From positions 1 to 21,183 of the forward strand of contig JAILEJ010000085.1 in the NCBI GenBank assembly GCA_024688095.1: a stretch of 21,183 bases of DNA. Direction: 5' to 3'. This document shows positions 6,688 to 15,728 of the stretch, piece after piece (the stretch's first letter is position 1; every line of letters starts with the position of its first letter). The translations under genes and the position numbers were made by a program. This DNA comes from Butyrivibrio sp. (GTDB lineage Bacteria > Bacillota > Clostridia > Lachnospirales > Lachnospiraceae). Below the pieces are notes generated by a model. The model was not told where the DNA came from. It was given only the letters and a program-made list of their open reading frames with translations, and did no database searches.

Positions 6688-8094
6688 ATGAAGACACAAT
6701 GCATGAATCCATATCTTCCACTTAGTGAACATATTCCTGATGGGGAACCACACGTTTTTGGTGACAGGGTATATGTGTTTGGAAGTCATGATTTGGAAAA
6801 TGGTAATGAGTTTTGTGAACTGGATTATGTTACATGGTCAGCTCCTGTAAGTGATTTATCTGACTGGAGATTCGAAGGAGTTATTTATCGCAAAGATCAG
6901 GATCCATACAATACCGAAAAGCTTCCTTTGTATGCACCAGATGTGGTTAAGGGACCGGATGGAAGATATTATCTTTATTACTGCATTAAGTTCCAGGATT
7001 CCATAAATGTTGCTGTATGCAATGAACCTGCGGGAAAATATGAATTTTATGGTAGAGTTCATTACAAGGATGGAAGTGTAATGGCTGATGGTCAGCCTTA
7101 TGATCCTTCACTTTTATGTGATGATACCGGAAACTATCTGTATTTTGGATTTGCTCCATGTATGATAAATATTCCAAGATACAAAGGGCAGGATTTAAAG
7201 GGTGGCTCAGTATTAAGCCTTGAAGATGATATGCTAACTGTTAAAGAGGGGCCAAAAGTAGTAATTCCAAGCCTTAATTATGGTAGAGGAACGAGCTTTG
7301 AAGGTAATGAATATTTTGAAGGCCCTTCAATCAGACGTATTAAGGACAAATATTATCTTATATATTCTTCAGTAAATACGCATCAGCTTTGTTATGCTAC
7401 AAGCGATAAACCAATGGAGGGCTTTGAATACCAGGGGGTTATCATAAGTAACGGAGATGTTGGTTATAACGGAAGAAAAGAAGAAGATAAGCTGATGAGT
7501 GTTGGAAATGACCATGGCGGATTAGTACAGATCGAAGGTGAATGGTACATATTCTATCACAGGCATACATACCTTAATCAGTATAACAGACAGGCCTGCG
7601 CAGAAAGAGTAGAGATAGATGAAAACGGATTTATAAAGCAGGTCACAATTACAACATCAGGTATGAATGAAGGACTTCTTTCAGGAAATGCATCATATCC
7701 GGCTGTTTACTGCTGTAATCTTACAAACGGTCATATGGGTGCATTATCATCACTTGGACGTACTAATATGGAAGTGGATTTCCCATATATTACATCCGAG
7801 GATGGGGAAAGATTCATTGCTAATATGAAAGAAGGCAGTCTTGCAGGATATAAATATATCAGTTTAAAGGATACAAAAAAGGTAGAGCTTGTATATAAAG
7901 GAAATGGCGATGGTAGATTTGAGATAGCAACTTCTTTATGGGGAGAAGCTATTGCATCAATTGATATAAATAATATTTCCTATTGGAAATGTTCATCTTC
8001 AGAAGTGGTTTTTGGTAATGAGGATAAGGAACTATATCTGATTTATAGGGGAACAGGTAGCGTTTCTTTATTAACAGTTAATTTAATTGGGTAG
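6688..8094 (+). CDS. Glycoside hydrolase family 43 with C-terminal carbohydrate-binding-like domain
   Basis: I choose ATG 6688 because AGGAG lies 9 nt upstream and NPYLPL, the family's usual beginning, follows at once; an earlier ATG at 6646 has no ribosome site. The 468-residue protein has no signal peptide. A five-bladed propeller occupies about 1-320: Asp18 in IPDGEPH (probable base), Asp85 in YAPDVV (modulator) and Glu211 in FEGPSIR (probable acid), with DPSL and YLYYCIK strands typical of GH43. Residues about 335-468 look like a CBM6-type beta-sandwich. Expected activity is beta-xylosidase or alpha-L-arabinofuranosidase on short oligomers in the cytoplasm. It starts the operon with the symporter 18 nt downstream. 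Confidence 0.93.
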   Translation: MKTQCMNPYLPLSEHIPDGEPHVFGDRVYVFGSHDLENGNEFCELDYVTWSAPVSDLSDWRFEGVIYRKDQDPYNTEKLPLYAPDVVKGPDGRYYLYYCIKFQDSINVAVCNEPAGKYEFYGRVHYKDGSVMADGQPYDPSLLCDDTGNYLYFGFAPCMINIPRYKGQDLKGGSVLSLEDDMLTVKEGPKVVIPSLNYGRGTSFEGNEYFEGPSIRRIKDKYYLIYSSVNTHQLCYATSDKPMEGFEYQGVIISNGDVGYNGRKEEDKLMSVGNDHGGLVQIEGEWYIFYHRHTYLNQYNRQACAERVEIDENGFIKQVTITTSGMNEGLLSGNASYPAVYCCNLTNGHMGALSSLGRTNMEVDFPYITSEDGERFIANMKEGSLAGYKYISLKDTKKVELVYKGNGDGRFEIATSLWGEAIASIDINNISYWKCSSSEVVFGNEDKELYLIYRGTGSVSLLTVNLIG

Positions 8095-8112
8095 GTAAAA
8101 GGAGAAGAAAAA

Positions 8113-9474
8113 ATGGAGAAGAATACAAAGCCATCATGGCGCGAAATATTAGCATTTGCTGTAGGTGACGGGGGATGTAATTTAGTATGGACAACAATTG
8201 GTTCATATCTGACTTTATATTATACAGACAGTGTAGGACTTGCTGCAGCTACAATTGGTACACTTATGTTGCTTAGCAGACTTCTTGATGGAGTTTCAGA
8301 TCTTGTAATGGGAAGTATCATTGACAGGACCAAAACACGCTGGGGTAAAGCAAGACCATGGATTTTATGGTCTGCAATTCCGATGGGACTTGGACTTGTC
8401 TTAATGTTCTCGGTTCCTGGCTTTTTAAGTGGAACAGGTAAGCTTGTTTACGCAAGTGTAACATATATAATCATGGCAGCTGTTATTTATACAGCATGTA
8501 ACCTTGCTTATAATACGCTGCTTTCTCTTGAAGCTCCTAATCCAAGAGACAGAGTAACAATGAGTTCAATCAGATTCTTTATAACAATGTGTACAGTTTT
8601 GTTTATCAACTATAACTGTAACAAATTTGTAGCCGGATTTGGCTGGCAGGGAATGGCAATTATTTTTGGTCTTATTGCTATAGCACTTCTTCTTATCACA
8701 TTCTTTGGCACAAAAGAGAGAACAAATTTAGAAGAAAATACTGTTAAGAATGAAGCCAAAGCTGATAAAATGCCTGTTTCAGAATCATTTAAATACCTTT
8801 TCAAGAATAAATATTTCTTTTTACTTACAATAATATTCGTATTAAACTACACAATTCTTGGTGTAAATAATGGACTTAGAATTTACTTCGCAAGAGATGT
8901 ACTTGGAAATGCAGGACTTATGGGAACACTTACACTTTGCTTTATTCTTCCTAAGCTTCTTGGAAATCTTGTTTTCCCATATATCAACAAGCTTCTTGGA
9001 AAATGGAAGAGCATGATGCTCGGATATGTTCTTGAGCTTGCAGGTGTTCTTATAATGGCATTTACAGATGCGAGCTTTACAACTGCAGCTATCGGACTTG
9101 TTCTTCTTGGTATAGGCGGTATTCCTCATAACGCAGGCCTTTTTGCAATGGTAGCAGATGTTATTGATTATGGCGAATGGAAAACAGGTGTAAGACTTGA
9201 TGGCCTTACAAATTCAGCAACTTCTTTTGGAATGAAGGTAGGTGCAGGTCTTGGCTCAGCGATTGTTGGATGGGGCCTTGCATGGGCAGCATACGAAGGC
9301 TCACTTGAAGCTCAGACTGCTGCAACTATTGCTGGAATTAAGACAGTATACACAATTGTTCCTGCTGTTCTTATTGTAATAGGACTTATTACATTATTCT
9401 TCTGCAATCTTGACAAGATTTATCCACAGATTGAAGCAGGATTAAAAGAGGTAAGAGCTAAAAAGAATCACTAA
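8113..9474 (+). CDS. GPH-family sugar:cation symporter
   Basis: The 453-residue, roughly 12-helix protein belongs to the glycoside-pentoside-hexuronide:cation symporter family (MelB/XylP/XynB type, MFS_2). The N-terminal SWREILAFAVGDGGCN, the DRTKTRWGKARPWILW loop after helix 2-3, and the later VADVIDYGEWKTG segment are signatures of the family. It imports oligosaccharides or glycosides together with sodium or protons. AAAAGGAGAAG precedes ATG 8113, 18 nt after the GH43 stop, so the two are one operon. With intracellular GH43 and GH3 enzymes around it, xylobiose or arabinoxylo-oligosaccharide import is the likely job. No truncation or frameshift is seen. Confidence 0.93.
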   Translation: MEKNTKPSWREILAFAVGDGGCNLVWTTIGSYLTLYYTDSVGLAAATIGTLMLLSRLLDGVSDLVMGSIIDRTKTRWGKARPWILWSAIPMGLGLVLMFSVPGFLSGTGKLVYASVTYIIMAAVIYTACNLAYNTLLSLEAPNPRDRVTMSSIRFFITMCTVLFINYNCNKFVAGFGWQGMAIIFGLIAIALLLITFFGTKERTNLEENTVKNEAKADKMPVSESFKYLFKNKYFFLLTIIFVLNYTILGVNNGLRIYFARDVLGNAGLMGTLTLCFILPKLLGNLVFPYINKLLGKWKSMMLGYVLELAGVLIMAFTDASFTTAAIGLVLLGIGGIPHNAGLFAMVADVIDYGEWKTGVRLDGLTNSATSFGMKVGAGLGSAIVGWGLAWAAYEGSLEAQTAATIAGIKTVYTIVPAVLIVIGLITLFFCNLDKIYPQIEAGLKEVRAKKNH

Positions 9475-9494
9475 ATAGAATATTAAATTTTTAT

Positions 9495-9531
9495 GGTCAT
9501 CCCGTTTTTAAATAAATCGGGATGGCCTTTT
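9495..9531 (+). terminator. Rho-independent terminator after the symporter
   Basis: GGTCATCCCG (9495-9504) pairs with CGGGATGGCC (9518-9527), ten pairs with one G-U, then TTTT. It is the most GC-rich hairpin in the window. It divides the GH43-symporter pair from the AraC-GH3 pair. Confidence 0.85.
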
Positions 9532-9539
9532 GGTATAAT
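9531..9539 (+). promoter_or_regulatory. Extended -10 promoter of the AraC gene
   Basis: TGGTATAAT is a perfect -10 with the TG extension, placed just after the terminator and 44 nt before the regulator's ATG. No good -35 is seen, which extended -10 promoters can tolerate. Confidence 0.55.
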
Positions 9540-9583
9540 ATTTTTAAATTATTTATTTTAGATTTGATATAAACGGGGTGCTG

Positions 9584-10543
9584 ATGGATTATTCGGTATA
9601 TGAGTCAATTAACAAAAAAAATAAGGTGCCTATAAACAGCTTTGTTGCATCCATAAGAGTAAGTACAGTTCACTGGCATGGTGAATATGAACTTGTAGGG
9701 GTATTGCGCGGAAAAATAGCTGCGAAAATAGGAGCTGAGGAATATTTACTTTCTGAAGGAGACCTTGTTTTAGTAAATCCCAATGAAATGCACTCATATA
9801 GAAGCATAGATGACAATGAATGCCTATGCATGTTTTTGCAATTTGAGGAATCTCTTTTGGAAAATGATGATGGAGAAATACGTTTTTATCTAAACAGTGC
9901 CAGTGGAGAAGAGATAGACTGCGGCTATAAATATATTTACGGACTTCTTGCAAGAATAGTATATGAAGATATAAATGGTGGAAATAGCAGTCCTTTGAGA
10001 CTTAAATCGTTAATTTATAAACTTCTTGCAGATCTTATGGATTATGTTGTTTATGATAAGCATTATAGAGACAGTGAAACTATTGATGAAAAAAAGCTTG
10101 TGGTAGCTGCAATTGATAATTTTAAAATAAATTTGAATGATCCGGAAGTTCTTGAAGATAGCTGTAAAAAATTTGGTGTAAGCAGAAAAACTCTTGATAG
10201 AAATTTCAATTCAATCTTAGGTGTTAGTGCGAAATCAATTCTCGCAGATCTAAAAATTGACAGAGCCAAGGAACTTCTAAAAAATACTGATAAGAATATG
10301 GGATATATTATGGACAGCTGCGGGTTTGGCTCGGAAAAAACTTTTTACAGAGTTTTCAAAGAAGCTACAGGGATGACACCACTGGATTTCAGGCAGGTTG
10401 GTGTGGTTACTGAAAAAATGGGAACCTTTAACGGCTATCTTGATTATAACCACATTAAGGCAAGAGAAATGCTAAAGGAAATCTTTAATTCTTATAATGG
10501 GGAATATATTAATGTATTACAAAAAAGATTGGAAGAAATATAG
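9584..10543 (+). CDS. AraC-family transcriptional regulator
   Basis: ATG 9584 is chosen because GGGG lies 5 nt upstream; a GTG two codons earlier overlaps that site. The 319-residue protein has an N-terminal cupin sugar-sensing domain (about 20-105, with HWHGEYELVGVLRG and the GDLVLVNPNEMHSY strand) and a C-terminal double helix-turn-helix (about 175-275) with GVSRKTLDRNF and the GFGSEKTFYRVFKEATGMTPLDFR signature. Unusually, about 45 residues follow the DNA-binding domain, including FNGYLDYNHIKAREML; most family members end soon after that point. It is the likely activator of the GH43-symporter operon through ATGACAG repeats upstream. It overlaps the GH3 start by 32 nt, implying coupled translation. 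Confidence 0.93.
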   Translation: MDYSVYESINKKNKVPINSFVASIRVSTVHWHGEYELVGVLRGKIAAKIGAEEYLLSEGDLVLVNPNEMHSYRSIDDNECLCMFLQFEESLLENDDGEIRFYLNSASGEEIDCGYKYIYGLLARIVYEDINGGNSSPLRLKSLIYKLLADLMDYVVYDKHYRDSETIDEKKLVVAAIDNFKINLNDPEVLEDSCKKFGVSRKTLDRNFNSILGVSAKSILADLKIDRAKELLKNTDKNMGYIMDSCGFGSEKTFYRVFKEATGMTPLDFRQVGVVTEKMGTFNGYLDYNHIKAREMLKEIFNSYNGEYINVLQKRLEEI

Positions 10544-12518
10544 AGCCGGTTTTGAAGCTGAGGCCGTAAGACTTTTATCAGATAAGACACTTCCGGAAAA
10601 AATAGGACTTATGAGTGGAACGCTCAGTCTGGATGATATTCTTGGAAGTATAAGAAAACAGTTTAGGACACATTATAATTCTGTGCCATATGTTGCCGGT
10701 GGTCTTAATGACATACCTTCTTTAAGATTTGTTGATGGAACAAGGGGTGTTGTTTGTGGTAATGATAAATACACATGTTTCCCGGTTGCGGTTATGAGAG
10801 GAGCTACCTTCAATACGGAGCTTGAAGAAGAGGTTGGAAGAGCAATTGGAGAAGAAGTAATAATTGCCGGGGGAAATCTTTTTGGTGGTATATGTCTGAA
10901 TGTTCCATATCATCCCGGTTGGGGAAGAAGCCAGGAAGTATATGGAGAAGATACAGTACATATAGCTAAAATGGGCAAAGCTATCATAGAAGGTGTACAA
11001 AGTACCGGTGTAATTGCCTGTCTTAAGCATTTTGCATTTAATTCAATGGAAAACATCAGGCGTGAAGTAGATGTTAATTGTAATGCAAAAGCAGAAAGAG
11101 AAATATTTCTCAGGCAGTTTGAAGATGCGGTAAATGCAGGCGCAGGAGCGGTGATGACTTCCTATAACAGCTTTAGAGGCGTAAAGTGTGGACAAAATAA
11201 GTATCTGATAAAAGACACACTTATAGATAAATGGAAATTTGACGGACTTACAATGTGTGATTTTACCTGGGGAATAACAGATACGGTTAAAGCTATTAAA
11301 GCAGGTCAGAACATAGAAATGCCAAATACCAGTTTTTATGGACAAAGGCTTTTGGATGCTGTTAAGGATGGACAGGTAACTGAAGCTGAAATAGATGAAG
11401 CTGCTCTAAGGATAGTCCGAACCTTAATTGCACATGAAAGTGTTATAAATGACGTAAAATCAGATATTTCAGATACTAATAAAGTGCTGGAAAAGCACAG
11501 AATGCTTTCAAAAAAAGTAGCTCAGGAAGGAATAACCTTACTAAAAAACGATAATGTATTACCACTTAAGTATAAAGATAAAAAATCAAAAATTGTCGTA
11601 CTAGGTGAACTGGCAGATTCTGCAAATATTGGAGATAAGGGATCAAGTCAGGTATATCCTCCATACGTGATCACTCCTCTGCAGGGACTAATAAATAATT
11701 GCGGAAATGCAGAAATAATTTATTACAATGGTAAAAATCTTAACCATTGTAAGCGCCTTGCCAAAGATGCAAATGCAGTGGTCGTGGTTGCGGGAAATGA
11801 TTTTGGCACAGAAGGGGAAAAGATTTCATCCGACAATGATAAAGACTTTGGCGATACACCAGGCGGAGACAGATGCGGAAATCTGAGGATACAGGAAAGA
11901 GATAGATTAATAATAGATGCTGTATCAGAAATAAGAGGTGATACTATTGTACTTCTTGAAGGTGGAAGCACTATAGCTGTTGAAGATTTTATAGATAAAA
12001 TCGGCGCACTTCTTTTTTGCTATTATCCTGGTATGGAAGGTGGAAATGCAATTGCGGAAGTTTTGTTTGGAGAGGTCAATCCATCAGGGAAGCTACCTTT
12101 TGTGATACCACGTAGTGAAAGTGATCTCCAGGAAATAGACTGGACTAATAAGAGTCAGTATTATGACTATTTTCATGGATATACATTACTTGATAAAAAA
12201 GGTATCGAGCCTTTATTTAATTATGGCTATGGCCTTTCTTATACAACATTTAATGCAAAACTAATAGAAAAGGATTCATCTGAAGTGGGTATCAGGTGCA
12301 AAGTTTCCATCAAAAATACAGGAGAAATGGAAGGTGGTGAAGTTGTAAAAATATATCTGACCTGTAAAGACAGCTCAGAAGATATGCCGGTTAGGTGGCT
12401 GGCAGACTTTAAAAAGGTGTTTTTAAAGTCAGGAGAGGAAAAGGAAATTTTATTTATTATAGATATTTCATTTTACAATATTGATGCTGAGAAATTAGAT
12501 GTATTATTGGAAATCTGA
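10512..12518 (+). CDS. Glycoside hydrolase family 3
   Basis: ATG 10512 has GGGGA 8 nt upstream, better than the ATG at 10497; both lie inside the AraC gene. The 668-residue cytoplasmic protein has the GH3 barrel with GRSQEVYGED, CLKHFAFNS and the nucleophile Asp250 in DGLTMCDF (family usual SDW; CDF is a variant). The second alpha/beta sandwich follows, with the acid/base probably near Glu434 in GTEGE, then YYPGMEGGNAIAEVLFGEVNPSGKL in part, and a C-terminal fibronectin-III-like domain. Activity is likely beta-xylosidase or beta-glucosidase on imported oligomers. The C-terminus is short, and its last codons recur degenerately 46 nt downstream. Specificity cannot be fixed from sequence. Confidence 0.92.
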   Translation: MYYKKDWKKYRAGFEAEAVRLLSDKTLPEKIGLMSGTLSLDDILGSIRKQFRTHYNSVPYVAGGLNDIPSLRFVDGTRGVVCGNDKYTCFPVAVMRGATFNTELEEEVGRAIGEEVIIAGGNLFGGICLNVPYHPGWGRSQEVYGEDTVHIAKMGKAIIEGVQSTGVIACLKHFAFNSMENIRREVDVNCNAKAEREIFLRQFEDAVNAGAGAVMTSYNSFRGVKCGQNKYLIKDTLIDKWKFDGLTMCDFTWGITDTVKAIKAGQNIEMPNTSFYGQRLLDAVKDGQVTEAEIDEAALRIVRTLIAHESVINDVKSDISDTNKVLEKHRMLSKKVAQEGITLLKNDNVLPLKYKDKKSKIVVLGELADSANIGDKGSSQVYPPYVITPLQGLINNCGNAEIIYYNGKNLNHCKRLAKDANAVVVVAGNDFGTEGEKISSDNDKDFGDTPGGDRCGNLRIQERDRLIIDAVSEIRGDTIVLLEGGSTIAVEDFIDKIGALLFCYYPGMEGGNAIAEVLFGEVNPSGKLPFVIPRSESDLQEIDWTNKSQYYDYFHGYTLLDKKGIEPLFNYGYGLSYTTFNAKLIEKDSSEVGIRCKVSIKNTGEMEGGEVVKIYLTCKDSSEDMPVRWLADFKKVFLKSGEEKEILFIIDISFYNIDAEKLDVLLEI

Positions 12519-12564
12519 TATATATATTTATGTCGTGAAATTAGATGTAGCATTGAAGACTTGA
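12489..12564 (+). repeat. Degenerate direct repeat of the GH3 3' end
   Basis: The last nine codons and stop of the GH3 gene (12489-12518) recur at 12535-12564 with 23 of 30 bases identical. The copies read EKLDVLLEI-stop and VKLDVALKT-stop. The offset of 46 nt puts the second copy out of frame with the gene. The rest of the 12519-12624 spacer shows no gene or clear terminator. Confidence 0.65.
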
Positions 12565-12624
12565 TTTTTAAATATGGAACTGCTGAGGGAAAATAACTAT
12601 CAACAAAAAGAAACGAGGCAGATT

Positions 12625-14583
12625 ATGAAGAGAAGGGATTTTTTAAGAAAAAGTAGCTCAATAATTGCACTTATGACATGTGTATGTGTTACGGGTATGA
12701 CTACAACTGTGTCTGTTTCAGCTATAAATAAATATGTTTATTCTGAACCAGGCGGAGACGGCGGTGGTGGCGGAAGCAGCAGTAGTAGTATTACATGGAG
12801 TGGTGCTACTGAGATAACGTCTGCTACTACAACAGAAAACCAAACGTATAGCTCAACTACTGCGAGTCAGAATGCTGTTTTAATAAAAACTTCTGATGCG
12901 GTAACGCTTACGAGTCCTACCGTGACAAAAGAAGGTGGAACCAGTGCCGGTGATGATGAGAGCTTTTATGGTATAAATTCTGCCGTTATGTGTAAGGGCG
13001 GTGGTAAAACAACCATAACAGGTGCTACTGTAACTACATCTGCTCCAGGTGCAAATGGAGTATTTAGCTATGGCGGAAATGCTACAACAAATGCTACTTC
13101 TGGTGATGGTACAACCGTTGTAATATCTGACTCTACAATCACTACTACAGGCAATGGATCTGGCGGAATAATGACTACTGGACAAGGAGTTACACAGGCT
13201 TCAAATCTTACGATAGATACATCAGGTGATTCATCTGCTGCCATAAGGTCTGACAGAGGCGGAGGCACAGTAGATGTAACAGGCGGAACCTATAAGACAA
13301 GCGGAACAGGTTCTCCTGCAGTATATGCAACAGCAACTATTACGATTAATGATGCAACACTTACCTCGACCAAGTCTCAGGGAATTGTTAATGAAGGCGG
13401 AAATACAGTTGTATTAAATAACTGCACTGTTAATGCAGGTAATACGACACTTGGAAGTCAGGATTACTTTAAAAATGCTGTTTTCCTATATCAGTCAATG
13501 TCAGGTGATGCTACTGATGGAGCAAGTGTTTTTACAATGACAGGCGGAACACTGAATAATACATCAGGTCATGTATTTCATGTAACAAATACAAGTGCGG
13601 CTATTACATTAAGTAATGTGTCACTTAATAATACAGATTCTGAGGGAGTATTACTATCAGTATGCGATGATGCGTGGAGTGGACTTGATAATGTTGCTAC
13701 AGTTAATGCTACAAACCAGACTATGAGCGGAATTGTGCTTGTTGGAAGTGATTCTACAGCTAATCTGAATCTTAGCGGAACAACTACATGGACAGGTGCA
13801 ACAAGTGGAAGTATTACTGCGCACAGGGATTCTTCTTCAGTTTCTTCATCAATTGGAACAGTTAATGTCACATTTGCTGACAGTGCTACGTGGGTACTTA
13901 GCGCAGACAGTACAGTAAGTTCGGTTTCTGGTACAGGAAACATAAATTATAATGGGCATACACTTACAGTAGGAAGTACAAGCTATTCAAGCGGAAGCCC
14001 GGGCGTAAGTACAATTACAGGAACACCTGCAAGTGACAGTTCATCAGGCAGCAGCTCGTCAAGTGACAGTTCATCAAGTGACAGTTCATCAAGTGATAGT
14101 TCATCTACAGGCGATACTACAGAATCTTCAATTGTAGCCGGTGATACATGTACTGTTTCAGCAAATACATATTCTGTTACAGGTGTGGCAACATCTACAG
14201 AAAGTGGAACAGTTACTTTTACAAAGGCTGGTAATAAAAAGAATGTGACAGTTCCTGATACAGTTACGCTAGAAGACGGGTATACCTATAATGTAACTAT
14301 CATAGGTGCTAAGGCCTTTACAGGTAAGAAGATCAAAAAGGTCACCATTGGCAAAAATGTTTCTAAAATTCAGTCCAAAGCCTTTGCCGGAAGCAAAGCT
14401 AAAACAATAATCCTAAAGACAACAAACCTTACAAAATCAAATGTGAAGGGATGCCTTACGAATTCATCAGTAGAGACTATAAAAGTAAAGGTTGGGAAAA
14501 AGTCTGAAAATACAAAATATATAGCAAAATATAAGAAATGCTTTAAAAAGAAAAATTCAGGAAAAGCCGTTACTGTAAAGTAA
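12625..14583 (+). CDS. Secreted beta-helix-like surface protein with leucine-rich C-terminus
   Basis: ATG 12625 follows GAGG by 6 nt; the ATG at 12574 has no ribosome site. The 652-residue protein starts with KRRDFLRKS, a twin-arginine-like motif, then a hydrophobic stretch and SVSA at 30-33, a likely cleavage site. A Gly/Ser patch (about 43-55) leads to about 400 residues of Thr/Ser/Gly/Asn-rich short strands (VTLTSPTVT, ITINDATLT, FTMTGGTLNN) typical of right-handed parallel beta-helices. A SDSSS linker lies at about 470-494, and residues about 540-620 resemble an LRR_5/BspA-like repeat (IGAKAFTGKKIKKVTIGKNV). The Lys-rich end could bind wall polymers. No LPXTG motif or dockerin is present. 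A fibre- or mucin-contact role is inference. Confidence 0.85.
   Translation: MKRRDFLRKSSSIIALMTCVCVTGMTTTVSVSAINKYVYSEPGGDGGGGGSSSSSITWSGATEITSATTTENQTYSSTTASQNAVLIKTSDAVTLTSPTVTKEGGTSAGDDESFYGINSAVMCKGGGKTTITGATVTTSAPGANGVFSYGGNATTNATSGDGTTVVISDSTITTTGNGSGGIMTTGQGVTQASNLTIDTSGDSSAAIRSDRGGGTVDVTGGTYKTSGTGSPAVYATATITINDATLTSTKSQGIVNEGGNTVVLNNCTVNAGNTTLGSQDYFKNAVFLYQSMSGDATDGASVFTMTGGTLNNTSGHVFHVTNTSAAITLSNVSLNNTDSEGVLLSVCDDAWSGLDNVATVNATNQTMSGIVLVGSDSTANLNLSGTTTWTGATSGSITAHRDSSSVSSSIGTVNVTFADSATWVLSADSTVSSVSGTGNINYNGHTLTVGSTSYSSGSPGVSTITGTPASDSSSGSSSSSDSSSSDSSSSDSSSTGDTTESSIVAGDTCTVSANTYSVTGVATSTESGTVTFTKAGNKKNVTVPDTVTLEDGYTYNVTIIGAKAFTGKKIKKVTIGKNVSKIQSKAFAGSKAKTIILKTTNLTKSNVKGCLTNSSVETIKVKVGKKSENTKYIAKYKKCFKKKNSGKAVTVK
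14032..14106 (+). repeat. 15-bp coding minisatellite (SDSSS linker)
   Basis: Five tandem copies of a 15-bp unit, AGTGACAGTTCATCA, start at 14032. The second copy is diverged and the fifth has two changes; the third and fourth are identical. Each unit encodes SDSSS or a close variant, so copy number can change without a frameshift. Confidence 0.9.
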
Positions 14584-14642
14584 TCTCGAAAAGCATGAGG
14601 CTATTAGAATAATAACAAAAATAATGTGAAGATGACTTATAT

Positions 14643-14682
14643 AAAAAGAGCTTTAGACACAATATGTCTAAAACTCTTTTTT
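14643..14682. terminator. Bidirectional rho-independent terminator
   Basis: AAAAAGAG and TTTAGACA (14643-14659) pair with TGTCTAAA and CTCTTTTT (14665-14681) with one C/A mismatch and a 5-nt loop. T-runs flank both sides, so it can end the surface-protein gene and the convergent hydrolase gene. Confidence 0.85.
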
Positions 14683-14683
14683 G

Positions 14684-15646
14684 TTAATCAACATAATTTC
14701 CAATAAATGCAAAAACTTTGCCAAAGTATGTTTCAGGATCAAGATACATAGCCTGACCATGACCTGCACCTTCTACAACATATATTTCCTTGTCCGTAGG
14801 ACATGCATTGTATAATTCATAGACCATATCAGTGTGAACAAAATTATCAAGTGATCCATGAGAAAAGAAAATTGGAACATTTGTATTTTTTACCTGCTCT
14901 ATAGCAGAAGCATCTGTGAAATTGTAGCCTGCTCGTATAGAGGAGATTATGCTTGCTGTATTAAGGATTGGGAATGTAGGAATATGGAAAAGATATGCTA
15001 CTTCATCTGCAAATATATCCCATACAGAAGTATATCCACAATCATCTACGATTGCCTTGACGTTGTCAGGAAGATCTTCTCCTGAAGTCATAAGGACTGT
15101 AGCACCACCCATAGATACTCCGTGTAAAACAATTTCTGCTTCAGGGTCCTTTTCAATAAGTGTATCTATCCATTTTACAATATCAGCTTTATCAAGCCAT
15201 CCCATGCCTATATAGTCACCATCGCTTTCACCATGAGAACGAAGATCCGGCATCAAAATGTTGTAATCCTGCTTTGCATAATACATTCCATATGCACGCA
15301 TGTGAATGCGCTGCCCTGTGTAGCCGTGGACAATAATAGCATATTTATGACTATTTGCATTAACATTAAAATAGTCAGCTACAAGATTAAGACCATCGTC
15401 AGATGTTATATTTGTTTCAGTAACATCCACAGTAGTTAACCATTCTTCAAGCTCAGCAGACATTTCTTCGACATTTTCTTCAATTATAAGCTCTTCGTCC
15501 GTTTTGGTAATTGCTTCAGGTGCCACCTTTGAATTGACACCGTCTTTTCTTGCTATTGCAAAAGTAACAAGATAGTTTCCAGCTGCAATATCAATAAATA
15601 AAAGGAGTACAACAATAACAACCGGTATAATAATTCTTTTCTTCAT
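14684..15646 (-). CDS. Membrane-anchored alpha/beta hydrolase
   Basis: The 320-residue protein has an uncleaved-looking signal anchor at about 5-32 and an extracellular hydrolase domain from about 75. The oxyanion-side motif VHGYTG (107-112), nucleophile Ser178 in HGVSMGGA, Asp267 in HGSLDNFV and His296 in GAGHGQ give a full triad. It resembles the COG1073/YqkD group of serine hydrolases found in Firmicutes, whose substrates are mostly unknown. AAGGAA lies upstream of the ATG, and a near-perfect sigma-A promoter lies at 15698-15726. It stands alone, convergent with the surface-protein gene. A lipid, peptide or ester substrate is possible; I would not choose. Confidence 0.9.
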   Translation of the reverse strand: MKKRIIIPVVIVVLLLFIDIAAGNYLVTFAIARKDGVNSKVAPEAITKTDEELIIEENVEEMSAELEEWLTTVDVTETNITSDDGLNLVADYFNVNANSHKYAIIVHGYTGQRIHMRAYGMYYAKQDYNILMPDLRSHGESDGDYIGMGWLDKADIVKWIDTLIEKDPEAEIVLHGVSMGGATVLMTSGEDLPDNVKAIVDDCGYTSVWDIFADEVAYLFHIPTFPILNTASIISSIRAGYNFTDASAIEQVKNTNVPIFFSHGSLDNFVHTDMVYELYNACPTDKEIYVVEGAGHGQAMYLDPETYFGKVFAFIGNYVD

Positions 15647-15697
15647 ACAATTAAAATTCCTTCATAAAACATTTAGAACAATTATATTGCAAAAAAT

Positions 15698-15726
15698 ATT
15701 ATATACACCATAAGTAGAAATGGCAA
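15698..15726 (-). promoter_or_regulatory. Sigma-A promoter of the hydrolase gene
   Basis: On the minus strand TTGCCA (15726-15721), a 17-nt spacer and TATAAT (15703-15698) form a near-consensus promoter about 50 nt before the hydrolase ATG. Confidence 0.8.
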
Positions 15727-15728
15727 TA

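Noticed and set aside
13578..13943. Minus-strand 121-codon frame inside the surface-protein gene
   Set aside because: Low-complexity antisense of Thr/Ser/Asn codons; no ribosome site or family match, so a shadow.
14032..14106. CRISPR-like array
   Set aside because: The units are 15 bp, contiguous without spacers, and in frame with a coding linker.
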